In this document: positions 1-5,884 of the stretch, piece after piece
How positions within the stretch are numbered: position 1 is the first letter of the stretch
How the letters are laid out: the number at the start of each line of letters is the position of its first letter
Source of the DNA: a virus
IMG/VR virus record: IMGVR_UViG_3300033155_000948
Span: 1 to 21,063 of that record
DNA: 21,063 nucleotides
Direction: 5' to 3' (one strand)
The notes under the pieces: model-generated
Database searches by the model: none
The model's input: the letters and a program-made list of their open reading frames with translations, nothing else
Told to the model about the DNA's origin: nothing
Position numbers and translations under genes: made by a program

Positions 1-172
1 TTTCTATAGATAATTTGTTTCTGGAATGGAAAGTATCACCCAATATTACTAATTCTTCTGTTCCTGTTGTATTATCAATAACCCACTCAAAGAAATTAAT
101 TAGGTCTTCGTTTTGTAATTGGGAGTCATTACCATTACCGAAATGGAGGTCTGTTATTAATATTTGTTGCAT
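1..172 (-). CDS. 47: gp47/SbcD/Mre11-like nuclease subunit (5' end only)
   Basis: The minus strand reads from an ATG at 172 to the window edge, giving the first 57 residues. The start MQQILITDLHFGNG and the later LVILGDTFHSR match the first two metal-binding motifs of calcineurin-like phosphoesterases: D8-x-H10 and G45-D46. Spacing and sequence resemble the N-terminus of T4 gp47, the Mre11/SbcD-type subunit that pairs with gp46 to process DNA ends in recombination-dependent replication. An AGGA lies 8 bases before the ATG. In T4 genes 55 and 47 are neighbours on one strand, and here a gp55-like gene lies upstream on the same strand, separated only by an HNH endonuclease gene. The 3' part is outside the window. 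Another metallophosphoesterase is possible, but the gp55 neighbour favours gp47. Confidence 0.72.
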   Translation of the reverse strand, partial: MQQILITDLHFGNGNDSQLQNEDLINFFEWVIDNTTGTEELVILGDTFHSRNKLSIE

Positions 173-215
173 TTATTGTATCCTGTTTGATTGTCATTCA
201 TTTTTAACATAAATT

Positions 216-223
216 GATAAATA
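216..223 (+). promoter_or_regulatory. Putative late promoter, leaderless, for the HNH gene
   Basis: GATAAATA lies exactly six bases before the ATG at 229, so a T4-type start site would coincide with the first base of the start codon. No Shine-Dalgarno sequence precedes the ATG. The same spacing recurs before 3635, 12035, 13780 and 20217. Confidence 0.55.
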
Positions 224-231
224 TATTTATG
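224..231 (-). promoter_or_regulatory. Putative late promoter for the gp47-like gene
   Basis: Read on the minus strand this is CATAAATA, a T4-type late -10 element. With the T4 geometry (+1 six bases after the last A) transcription would begin near 218 and run into the gp47-like gene. It is one half of a perfect 14-base palindrome shared with the plus-strand promoter. Confidence 0.4.
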
Positions 232-792
232 AATGATAACATTATTATAATTAAAAGACAAGATGCTAAGAACATAAATTTAAGATACTATTATACTGGA
301 AAAGAATGTATACATGGTCATATTGATTACCGATATACAATTTCTGGTAAATGTTTAACTTGTCAGAAGAAACAAAGTAAGCAATGGAATAGTGATCATA
401 ATGAAGAAATAGTACTAAAAGCTAAATCACCAGAAGCAAAAAAACGTGCTAAAGCTAAGTATGAAGAAAATTATATAAAGAATCATACATACTGGTTGTG
501 GAAGGGATTAAAATCAAAATCTAAAAGAAAAAACATACCTTTCATTATAGAAGTAAAAGATATCATTATACCCGAAAATTGTCCCATACTTGGAATAAAA
601 TTAGTAATTAACAAATCACATGGAAAAGATGATAGTCCTTCTGTTGATAGAATTATACCATCTTTGGGATACATACCATCCAATATAATTGTTATAAGTT
701 ATAGAGCAAACAAGATAAAGAACAATGCAACTATAGATGAATTAGAGAAAATATATAACTTTTATCATAATCTTCAATCTAGATCATCATAA
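229..792 (+). CDS. HNH-type (free-standing, probably homing) endonuclease
   Basis: A 187-residue protein. The N-terminal part has a small zinc-ribbon-like cluster (C27, H29, H31, C42, C45 in the context YYTGKECIHGH and KCLTC). The C-terminal half has the pattern seen in many phage HNH-like endonucleases: W-x-L, ENCPILG near 116-122, then PSVDRIIPSLGY and NIIVISYRANKIKNN (about 137-166). It probably cuts DNA and promotes its own spread. It is the only plus-strand gene between two minus-strand replication/transcription genes, and its 3' end overlaps the gp55-like gene by 19 bases, which suggests a late arrival. I use the ATG at 229; an in-frame TTG at 214 overlaps the promoter-like GATAAATA. 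The exact HNH subfamily is uncertain. Confidence 0.68.
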   Translation: MNDNIIIIKRQDAKNINLRYYYTGKECIHGHIDYRYTISGKCLTCQKKQSKQWNSDHNEEIVLKAKSPEAKKRAKAKYEENYIKNHTYWLWKGLKSKSKRKNIPFIIEVKDIIIPENCPILGIKLVINKSHGKDDSPSVDRIIPSLGYIPSNIIVISYRANKIKNNATIDELEKIYNFYHNLQSRSS

Positions 793-1208
793 TTTTGACC
801 AGATGAATGTTTTTCTTGGAAGTTTAGTGATGGATTATAGCTATTGTCTACCAGAAGTTGATCACGAATTTCTTGTTGACGTTTTTCTTTATTGAGAATT
901 TGAATGAAAGCATTGTGATTGATGCTGGTGAAGTATGCGAATGGATTCTCACTCTTACCAGAATCAAATTTATGGAGTGCAGCAACACATGCCACAATAC
1001 CACTGTTTATCATTTCTATTTTGTAACTGTATCCTGAAAAATTAGGTTTAGTCGCATAACGTGTTGCTAAAATCATAAACATTTTACCTAACTTGTCTGA
1101 TACTTTATTTTGTTTTTGGCAGATTATTAATTCAGCAAACATTTCCTTGTTGCTTAAATATCCTTCTTCTTTTTTTTTGTTTCTTTTTCTTTTTTTAGGT
1201 TCAGACAC
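774..1208 (-). CDS. 55: gp55-like sigma factor for late transcription
   Basis: A 144-residue protein starting at a GTG (MSEPKKRKR...), with a strong AAGGGGG four bases upstream. Residues 57-112 match the core of T4 gp55: FSGYSYKIEMINSGI, then LHKFD, NPFAYFTS, NHNAFIQ and a basic NKEKRQQ. In T4 this small divergent sigma directs host RNA polymerase to TATAAATA promoters and works with the gp45 clamp through its C-terminus. It is shorter than T4 gp55 (185 residues) and begins with a very basic stretch. A PSLNF at 126-130 resembles the PSLDF of the T4 clamp-binding tail but is followed by 14 further residues. The last codons overlap the HNH gene on the other strand. Late-promoter sequences throughout the window agree with this call. 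Confidence 0.85.
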   Translation of the reverse strand: MSEPKKRKRNKKKEEGYLSNKEMFAELIICQKQNKVSDKLGKMFMILATRYATKPNFSGYSYKIEMINSGIVACVAALHKFDSGKSENPFAYFTSINHNAFIQILNKEKRQQEIRDQLLVDNSYNPSLNFQEKHSSGQNYDDLD

Positions 1209-1252
1209 ATTGCCCCCTTATAACCATAGATAAGATTAGTATAACAAACATT

Positions 1253-1260
1253 ACTAAATA
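1253..1260 (+). promoter_or_regulatory. Putative late promoter for the 63-residue gene
   Basis: ACTAAATA matches the CTAAATA variant of the late promoter known from T4-like cyanophages. The expected start near 1266 would leave a 24-base leader containing AGGA at 1277-1280 before the ATG at 1290. It is interleaved with the opposing minus-strand promoter. Confidence 0.4.
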
Positions 1261-1270
1261 AGTATATTAC

Positions 1271-1278
1271 TATTTATA
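1271..1278 (-). promoter_or_regulatory. Putative late promoter for the gp55-like gene
   Basis: The minus strand reads TATAAATA, the exact T4 late consensus. The expected start is near 1265, 57 bases before the GTG of the sigma gene. If real, the late sigma factor would also be transcribed by its own holoenzyme (positive feedback). Confidence 0.45.
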
Positions 1279-1289
1279 GGATTAAGATT

Positions 1290-1481
1290 ATGAAAAAATA
1301 TACAAATATGGATTCCCAAATGCAATGTGTTGAATTTGAAGGTGTAGCTCAATTTTTACGCAGAGGTCAATCGGTAACGAATGATTTAAAAACTATTCGT
1401 GTACCCAAAGGTGTTTTAGTTGAGGATGTTGTTGAAACTAAGCAATCAGAAACCAAAAAAACCACTAAAAGAAGAAAGTAA
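1290..1481 (+). CDS. Small unknown protein upstream of the sheath gene
   Basis: A 63-residue ORF with AGGA nine bases before the ATG. The centre (VEFEGVAQFLRRG, then IRVPKGVLVEDVVE) looks like a small beta-rich domain. The last 14 residues are almost all Lys, Arg, Thr, Ser and Glu. There is no membrane segment or signal peptide. It is expressed toward the sheath gene and lies between two promoter-like sites, so a late structural or assembly role is possible, but I do not recognise the family. Confidence 0.6.
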   Translation: MKKYTNMDSQMQCVEFEGVAQFLRRGQSVTNDLKTIRVPKGVLVEDVVETKQSETKKTTKRRK

Positions 1482-1502
1482 AGATACTATTTCGTCGAAA
1501 AT

Positions 1503-1538
1503 CCTAAATAACAATATAAGAGAATAATATTATTTAGG
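1503..1538 (+). promoter_or_regulatory. Late promoter nested in an RBS hairpin upstream of the sheath gene
   Basis: CCTAAATA (1503-1510) is a late-promoter variant with expected start near 1516. CCTAAATAA (1503-1511) and TTATTTAGG (1530-1538) are perfect inverted repeats with an 18-base loop. The 3' arm takes in AGG of the Shine-Dalgarno AGGAG (1536-1540). Read-through RNA could fold and hide the ribosome-binding site, while RNA begun at the late promoter lacks the 5' arm. Confidence 0.5.
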
Positions 1539-1549
1539 AGAAATACATA

Positions 1550-3022
1550 ATGACATACCCTATTTCGGCAGGTGTCTACCCAAGAGAGATTGATCAGAGC
1601 TTTATCGTACCAGCAGTTGCTAATAGCATCGGTGGTATTGTTGTTCATTCTGATAAAGGTAATACGGGTGAACTAAACCTTGTAACAAGTAACAAAGAAT
1701 TTTTGGATACTTATGGTGATCCATCACCAGACAATCCAAGCATGTATGCTGCTTTAGCGTTCTTAGAACGTGGTAAGCGTTTATTAGTAGCACGTGCAAT
1801 TAATGATGCAGTTAAATCAACTTTAACAGTAGATGATGTTCAGGGCACACCTGTATTGGCATTTACAGTTAATTCTAAAAATGAAGGTTCGTGGGGAAAT
1901 AGTTTAACAATTTCTACATCTGCGTCAGTATCTGACGTATTTACATTAACCGTTAAACTAAGTGGTACAACTGTAGAAGAATTTGAAGTAACACGTAACC
2001 CATTAGCTAAAAATGGTTTTGGTCAAAGTATCTTCATTGAAGATGTTGTTAACAAACAATCAATTTATGTTGATATCGTTGACAATGCTGCTAATCCTTA
2101 TACTGGTGCTGATGTAGAAACTATTACTGATTCTGCAATGACAGGTGCTAGTAATGACACTACTGCTCCTACTGATGGAATGATTAATACTGAATGGGAT
2201 CGTTTCGCAATTAAAGAAGAAGTTGAAGTTAGCTTATTAATCAATGGTGGTTGGGCAACTATCGCAGTTCATAACAAGATGATTACAATAGCTGAATCAC
2301 GTAAAGATTGTTTTGCAATTCTTGATTTTGCTGCTGCTGATAAAACTTCTGCTGACATGATAACTTATACCAGCAGCACTTTAAACGCAAACACTTCATA
2401 TGCTGCTATCTATGCAGGTTGGGTTTATGTTTATGATCAATACAATGACAAATATTTATATGCACCACCTTCAGGTTACATTGCTGGTGTATTTGCTAAT
2501 ACCGCAGCAGTAAGTGAAGTATGGTATGCACCAGCAGGTGTAAGACGTGGTGTGATGAACGTATTGGGTGTTGAAACAGTTTGGTCTGAAGGTGATAGAG
2601 ATTCGTTATATTCTGCGAAGATTAATCCTATTCAGAACTTCACTGGTGAAGGTATTCAAGTATATGGTCAAAAAACATTACAAACTGCTGCATCTGCATT
2701 AGATCGTGTAAACGTTCGTATGCTTATGATTACTATTGAAAAAGCACTTGAACGAGCTTTACGTCCATTTGTGTTTGAATTTAACGATACATTCACACGT
2801 GACAATATTGCTTCTATCATCAATTCATATATGGAAGACATCAAAGTAAGACGTGGTGTTTATGAATACTTAGCAGTTGTTGATGAAACTAACAACACAT
2901 CACAAGTAATCGACCAAAATAAATTGATTGTTGATTTATATGTGAAACCAACGCGAGTAGCTGAATTCATTCAAATGAATGCGATTATTACTGCAACTGG
3001 CGCAAGTTTTACAACGTCATAA
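1550..3022 (+). CDS. 18: Tail sheath protein (gp18-like)
   Basis: A 490-residue contractile tail sheath protein that would polymerise around the tail tube and contract on infection. The N-terminus (SAGVYPREID, then SIGGIVVHSDKG, EFLDTYGDPSPDNPS, ALAFLERGKRLLVARA) is the family signature. The C-terminal third, with RVNVRMLMITIEKALERALRPFVFEFND and DLYVKPTRVAEFIQMNAI, is the conserved domain that forms the handshake between subunits. It is shorter than T4 gp18 (659 residues), so the surface protrusion domains are smaller. The leader TTTAGGAGAAATACATAATG is nearly the same as that of the following tube gene. The next gene starts 18 bases after the stop. Confidence 0.93.
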   Translation: MTYPISAGVYPREIDQSFIVPAVANSIGGIVVHSDKGNTGELNLVTSNKEFLDTYGDPSPDNPSMYAALAFLERGKRLLVARAINDAVKSTLTVDDVQGTPVLAFTVNSKNEGSWGNSLTISTSASVSDVFTLTVKLSGTTVEEFEVTRNPLAKNGFGQSIFIEDVVNKQSIYVDIVDNAANPYTGADVETITDSAMTGASNDTTAPTDGMINTEWDRFAIKEEVEVSLLINGGWATIAVHNKMITIAESRKDCFAILDFAAADKTSADMITYTSSTLNANTSYAAIYAGWVYVYDQYNDKYLYAPPSGYIAGVFANTAAVSEVWYAPAGVRRGVMNVLGVETVWSEGDRDSLYSAKINPIQNFTGEGIQVYGQKTLQTAASALDRVNVRMLMITIEKALERALRPFVFEFNDTFTRDNIASIINSYMEDIKVRRGVYEYLAVVDETNNTSQVIDQNKLIVDLYVKPTRVAEFIQMNAIITATGASFTTS

Positions 3023-3040
3023 GATTAGGAGAAATATAAA

Positions 3041-3541
3041 ATGGCAAATATACAAGATATCCGCGCAATCAATACCCCACAAAAGTCGTATCAGTGGGAA
3101 GTTGATGTACAAGGTTTGTCTACTGGTGGTTTACAAGGATTGTCTTTCTATGCAAAGACAATCTCTATTCCACAAATAGCGGTAGAGCAAATCATCATCA
3201 ATTATAAAGGATTGAAAACTCACCATGCTGGACGTGATGCATCAGGTCATACTGTTACTATCTCTTTCTGGGATGATGAAGCACAAACTATTCACAAATT
3301 TTTCGATGATTGGATGAACTTAGTTCTCAATCAAGAAAACGGTGCTAGTGTGGGACGTGACATTTATTCTGCTGATTTGGTAATCCGTTTAATGGATTCA
3401 TCAGACGCAGAAACTACAAGTACAATTAAATTAACTAAAGTGTTTCCAACAGACATGGCAGAAATTGCTTTAAGTTATGATAGTTCTGAACCTGTAGAAC
3501 ATAGTATCACGTTATCATTCGATTCTAAGATTGTAGAATAA
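3041..3541 (+). CDS. 19: Major tail tube protein (gp19-like)
   Basis: A 166-residue protein of the T4 gp19 tail tube family, which stacks as hexamers to make the inner channel. Diagnostic stretches are YQWEVDVQGL, SFYAKTISIPQIAVEQ, INYKGLKTHHAGRD, TISFWDDEAQTIHKFFDDW and the closing SYDSSEPVEHSITLSFD. Length matches T4 gp19 (163 residues). It directly follows the sheath gene, as in T4, with its own TTAGGAG, and is followed by a strong intrinsic terminator, so sheath and tube form a discrete late unit. Confidence 0.92.
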   Translation: MANIQDIRAINTPQKSYQWEVDVQGLSTGGLQGLSFYAKTISIPQIAVEQIIINYKGLKTHHAGRDASGHTVTISFWDDEAQTIHKFFDDWMNLVLNQENGASVGRDIYSADLVIRLMDSSDAETTSTIKLTKVFPTDMAEIALSYDSSEPVEHSITLSFDSKIVE

Positions 3542-3593
3542 TAACAACACCCTTAACGTCACTCAGCGAAACGCACCATATAGGGTTACTTTG

Positions 3594-3618
3594 GGGAGCA
3601 GCAATGCTCCCTTTTTTT
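3594..3618 (+). terminator. Intrinsic terminator after the tube gene
   Basis: GGGAGCA and TGCTCCC form a perfect 7-bp stem closed by a GCAA (GNRA) tetraloop and followed by seven T. It lies about 50 bases after the tube stop and just before the next late promoter, so it separates the sheath-tube unit from the baseplate genes. Confidence 0.9.
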
Positions 3619-3621
3619 ATG

Positions 3622-3629
3622 GATAAATA
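3622..3629 (+). promoter_or_regulatory. Putative late promoter, leaderless, for the second tube gene
   Basis: GATAAATA begins four bases after the terminator's T-run and ends exactly six bases before the ATG at 3635, placing the expected +1 on the start codon. An in-frame reading upstream is stopped by TAA inside the motif, so the motif is not coding here. No Shine-Dalgarno sequence is visible. Confidence 0.6.
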
Positions 3630-3634
3630 AAGTT

Positions 3635-4201
3635 ATGGGATTTGATATAGATAACATTCGTGATAAAGCACACCAGCTACGCAATCTTAAAGATGCTGCT
3701 GGTAGTCTTTATTCAGGGGCAATTGAAGACTTTCTTCCTAAGAATCCACAAAAAACATATTTGTGGGATATAGACATAATTGGTGATAACACCAACATTA
3801 AAACATATGCTAAGTCAATAGTTATACCACAAGCAAGCATAGAACCTATTGTTGTTAACTATATGGGTGAACGAGTATTTTATGCTGGTAAGGAAACTTC
3901 GGCTAAAACAGTAGTCATTACATTTTGGGATGATGAACGTGGAACTATATTAAGATACCTTGAAAATTGGTTTACACAAGTTCATGAAAACGAAACAGGT
4001 CACATGTTAGCTGAAAGAGAATACAGACGAACAATTAAACTAATGTTAACTGACAGTACTGATTTATCTAATACTTCTATTACAGAGTTATCAGGTGCTT
4101 TTATTATAGACATTGCAGAAACACAATTATCATATGAGACTTCTGATGTTATTGAAATAACAGCAACGTTCCAATATGAATTAAAGGATATTTCAATATG
4201 A
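3635..4201 (+). CDS. Second tail-tube-fold protein (gp19 paralogue)
   Basis: A 188-residue protein whose residues from about 37 repeat the layout of the tube protein: KTYLWDIDI, TYAKSIVIPQASIEP, VNYMGERVFYAGKET, ITFWDDERGTILRYLENW and QLSYETSDVIEITATFQYE. The first 35 residues are an added, probably helical, N-terminal segment. It likely caps or initiates the tube at the baseplate or closes it at the head-proximal end, but sequence alone cannot say which. Its stop overlaps the start of the next gene (ATGA), implying translational coupling. A second copy of the major tube subunit is the alternative. Confidence 0.75.
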   Translation: MGFDIDNIRDKAHQLRNLKDAAGSLYSGAIEDFLPKNPQKTYLWDIDIIGDNTNIKTYAKSIVIPQASIEPIVVNYMGERVFYAGKETSAKTVVITFWDDERGTILRYLENWFTQVHENETGHMLAEREYRRTIKLMLTDSTDLSNTSITELSGAFIIDIAETQLSYETSDVIEITATFQYELKDISI

Positions 4202-4872
4202 CATATAACATAGCAGAGGTTATGTCACAGAAACGCAACGATTCGCCAATGCGTAGTTATTTGTGGAGAGTATTATTACCCGATCTTACCATTGGATTAC
4301 AAAATAATGGTGTGACGTATGGGGATGGTGTTAGTAATGCAAAAGATTTATTTTCTGGTGCTAACAAAATCAATCATGATTTGAGTACACGTATTGTAAA
4401 CATGTCTATACCGTTTAGTACAGTGGAAACTGACAAAGGTATAAAAGGTAATTCCTTTTGGTATTATGCAAAGAGTAATGATATTGGTAGCATAAATTTT
4501 GAAATGCATGAATATGAAGATGGATTAACATTAAAATATATTCAAGCATGGCAAAATCTTATGTTTAATAGTGATGGAACATATAATGCACCTTCTGTAT
4601 ATAAGAAAGATATCATGTTTTACCGATTGAGTTCTAATAAAGAAGATGTGGTAATCCACACATATAATGATTATTTTATAAGTGGTGTTGCTGATATTAG
4701 TAATGATTATGAAGGAAATGATATAGTCCGATATGCTGTTAGCTTAACGGGTGATTCAGTTGAACATCGGATAGTTGGATTGGATGATCTCAAAAACGTA
4801 GGTTCATTAGACAAAACATTAGATGATTTAGGGTCTATATTAAGTATTGGTAACATTGCTAACCTATTTTAA
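4198..4872 (+). CDS. Tube-fold baseplate protein, probably gp54-like tube initiator
   Basis: A 224-residue protein with a diverged tube-like core: SYLWRVLLPDL, a long insertion at about 40-60, TRIVNMSIPFSTVET, INFEMHEYEDGLTLKYIQAWQ, then DVVIHTYNDYFISGVADI and RYAVSLTGDSVEHRIVGLDD. T4 gp54, which starts the tube on the baseplate, has the same order (a KMPENRL strand, a residue-packed helix at a W, then a final beta pair) and a similar hydrophobic C-terminal tail. The end here (LDDLGSILSIGNIANLF) would suit such a tail. The start overlaps the previous stop by four bases, with AAGGA nine bases upstream. The gp54 assignment is by pattern only. Confidence 0.55.
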   Translation: MTYNIAEVMSQKRNDSPMRSYLWRVLLPDLTIGLQNNGVTYGDGVSNAKDLFSGANKINHDLSTRIVNMSIPFSTVETDKGIKGNSFWYYAKSNDIGSINFEMHEYEDGLTLKYIQAWQNLMFNSDGTYNAPSVYKKDIMFYRLSSNKEDVVIHTYNDYFISGVADISNDYEGNDIVRYAVSLTGDSVEHRIVGLDDLKNVGSLDKTLDDLGSILSIGNIANLF

Positions 4873-4876
4873 ACTT

Positions 4877-4884
4877 AATAAATA
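4877..4884 (+). promoter_or_regulatory. Putative late promoter for the gp26-like gene
   Basis: AATAAATA with expected start near 4890, giving a short 17-base leader that carries AAAAGGGGA before the ATG at 4907. Unlike the GATAAATA group, this one has a normal leader and ribosome-binding site. Confidence 0.5.
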
Positions 4885-4906
4885 ACAACATAAAAGGGGA
4901 AACAAT

Positions 4907-5749
4907 ATGTTTGAAGAAGACCAAGATGCAATTGATGATGATAAAGTAAAAAAACCATCAACAAAAAAGAAGAAAAAAGAAAAAGAAGAAGATTTATCAC
5001 TTAAGTATTATTCAACAAAATTACCTTCTAATGGTTTGTTGGGTTATTCAGAAGAAATTGAATACAGAGATATTCTGGTTCGTGATGAAAAAATATTATC
5101 TTCAGCAACCGCTAATACATTTCAACAAGTTATCAACAAAGTATTGAAATCATTATTAAAAGATGGTGACATTTTTGATGATTTATCATTACATGATCGT
5201 GATTACCTATTACTTTGGGTGTGGGCAAACAACTATACTACCATTAAAGAATTTGATGTAACTTGTCATGTTTGTTCTAATGTTGATCATATTTCTGTTG
5301 ATGTAACTAAAGTTGATATTTCTGAATTATCAGAAGAATATGAAAATCCCTTTGAATACGTATTAAATAATGATGATTCTGTATATCTAAAATTATTAAC
5401 TGTCAAAGATGAACAGATTGCCGAAGATTTCATGAAGAAAAATAAAGATCATAGTTTAGAATCTGTGATGTTAGCTTTATCCATTGATGTTGGTAAGGTT
5501 ATGATGTTACCACAAAAAATGAAATTTATAGAAGATAATATAAATGGTCATGATATGGGTATGATTCGTGGATTCCAAGAATATTTCAATTATGGTATTG
5601 ATGATAAGACTGAACATGTATGCGAATCGTGCGGCGAGGTCACGACTCACAATATACCCTTTTCTCTCGAATTCTTTATGCCAACCTTACGAAACGATTT
5701 TGCGAAAATGCTTCGAACTAACAAGCGGTCTAAACATAAGTCCAATTGA
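4907..5749 (+). CDS. gp26-like baseplate/tail-assembly protein with zinc finger
   Basis: A 280-residue protein. Residues 11-30 are a Lys/Asp/Glu-rich disordered start. The core (LPSNGLLGYSEEIEYRDILVRDEKIL, then DLSLHDRDYLLLWVWANNY) and two Cys pairs, C120/C123 and C239/C242, resemble the T4 gp26 family (T4_baseplate), which has the same CxxC next to a beta strand. The cysteines probably bind zinc. It lies between the tube genes and the tape measure gene, the usual place of tail-assembly chaperones. The zero-frame end (RTNKRSKHKSN) is Lys/Arg-rich and unlike the rest, and a +1-frame ORF overlaps it and continues beyond it. The ribosome-binding site is AAAAGGGGA. gp26 is my best match, but a functional chaperone analogue is possible. 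Confidence 0.55.
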   Translation: MFEEDQDAIDDDKVKKPSTKKKKKEKEEDLSLKYYSTKLPSNGLLGYSEEIEYRDILVRDEKILSSATANTFQQVINKVLKSLLKDGDIFDDLSLHDRDYLLLWVWANNYTTIKEFDVTCHVCSNVDHISVDVTKVDISELSEEYENPFEYVLNNDDSVYLKLLTVKDEQIAEDFMKKNKDHSLESVMLALSIDVGKVMMLPQKMKFIEDNINGHDMGMIRGFQEYFNYGIDDKTEHVCESCGEVTTHNIPFSLEFFMPTLRNDFAKMLRTNKRSKHKSN

Positions 5750-5843
5750 CATAGATCTTATGTCAGTTACGGAGGTAAGGTATTACCTTAAGTGGTTGAA
5801 TGAAAAAGTTAAACGTGAGAATGATGCTATTCGCAATTCTTAA
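5706..5843 (+). CDS. Probable +1 frameshift extension of the gp26-like protein
   Basis: The frame one base ahead of the gp26-like gene is open through its 3' end and stops at 5843. From about 5709 it reads as ordinary protein (CFELTSGLNISP, IDIDLMSVTEVRYYLKWLN, EKVKRENDAIRNS), while the zero frame degenerates to a basic tail. I see no start codon with a suitable ribosome-binding site; the ATG at 5760 would give only 27 residues. A +1 slip of the Lys codon in the AAAA run at 5705-5708 would join residue 267 to a 44-residue extension, 311 in total. The sheath-tube-chaperone-tape-measure order is where many phages use frameshifted chaperone pairs. A sequencing error or a broken gene would look similar. 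Confidence 0.45.
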   Translation, partial: KCFELTSGLNISPIDIDLMSVTEVRYYLKWLNEKVKRENDAIRNS

Positions 5844-5869
5844 TTTGTATAAATACTATATAAATTAAG
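5839..5869 (+). promoter_or_regulatory. Consensus late promoter inside a long hairpin
   Basis: TATAAATACTATA (5848-5860) is almost the complete T4 late consensus; expected start is near 5861. The region folds as a 13-bp stem (5839-5851 with 5857-5869, one G-U pair) and a five-base loop. A transcript from the promoter would keep only part of the 3' arm and have GAGGA at 5874-5878, six bases before the ATG at 5885. Read-through RNA would carry the full hairpin just ahead of that site. Confidence 0.65.
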
Positions 5870-5884
5870 GATTGAGGAAAGTAC

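Noticed and set aside
2453-2460. Exact TATAAATA on the minus strand inside the sheath gene
   Set aside because: It reads as ordinary Tyr and Leu codons on the coding strand and no minus-strand gene follows. Similar minus-strand hits occur inside other genes, as expected in AT-rich coding DNA.
3549-3586. ACCCT/AGGGT inverted repeat upstream of the terminator
   Set aside because: A five-base stem with a loop of about 28 bases is weak, and no T-run follows. The terminator at 3594-3618 explains the region.
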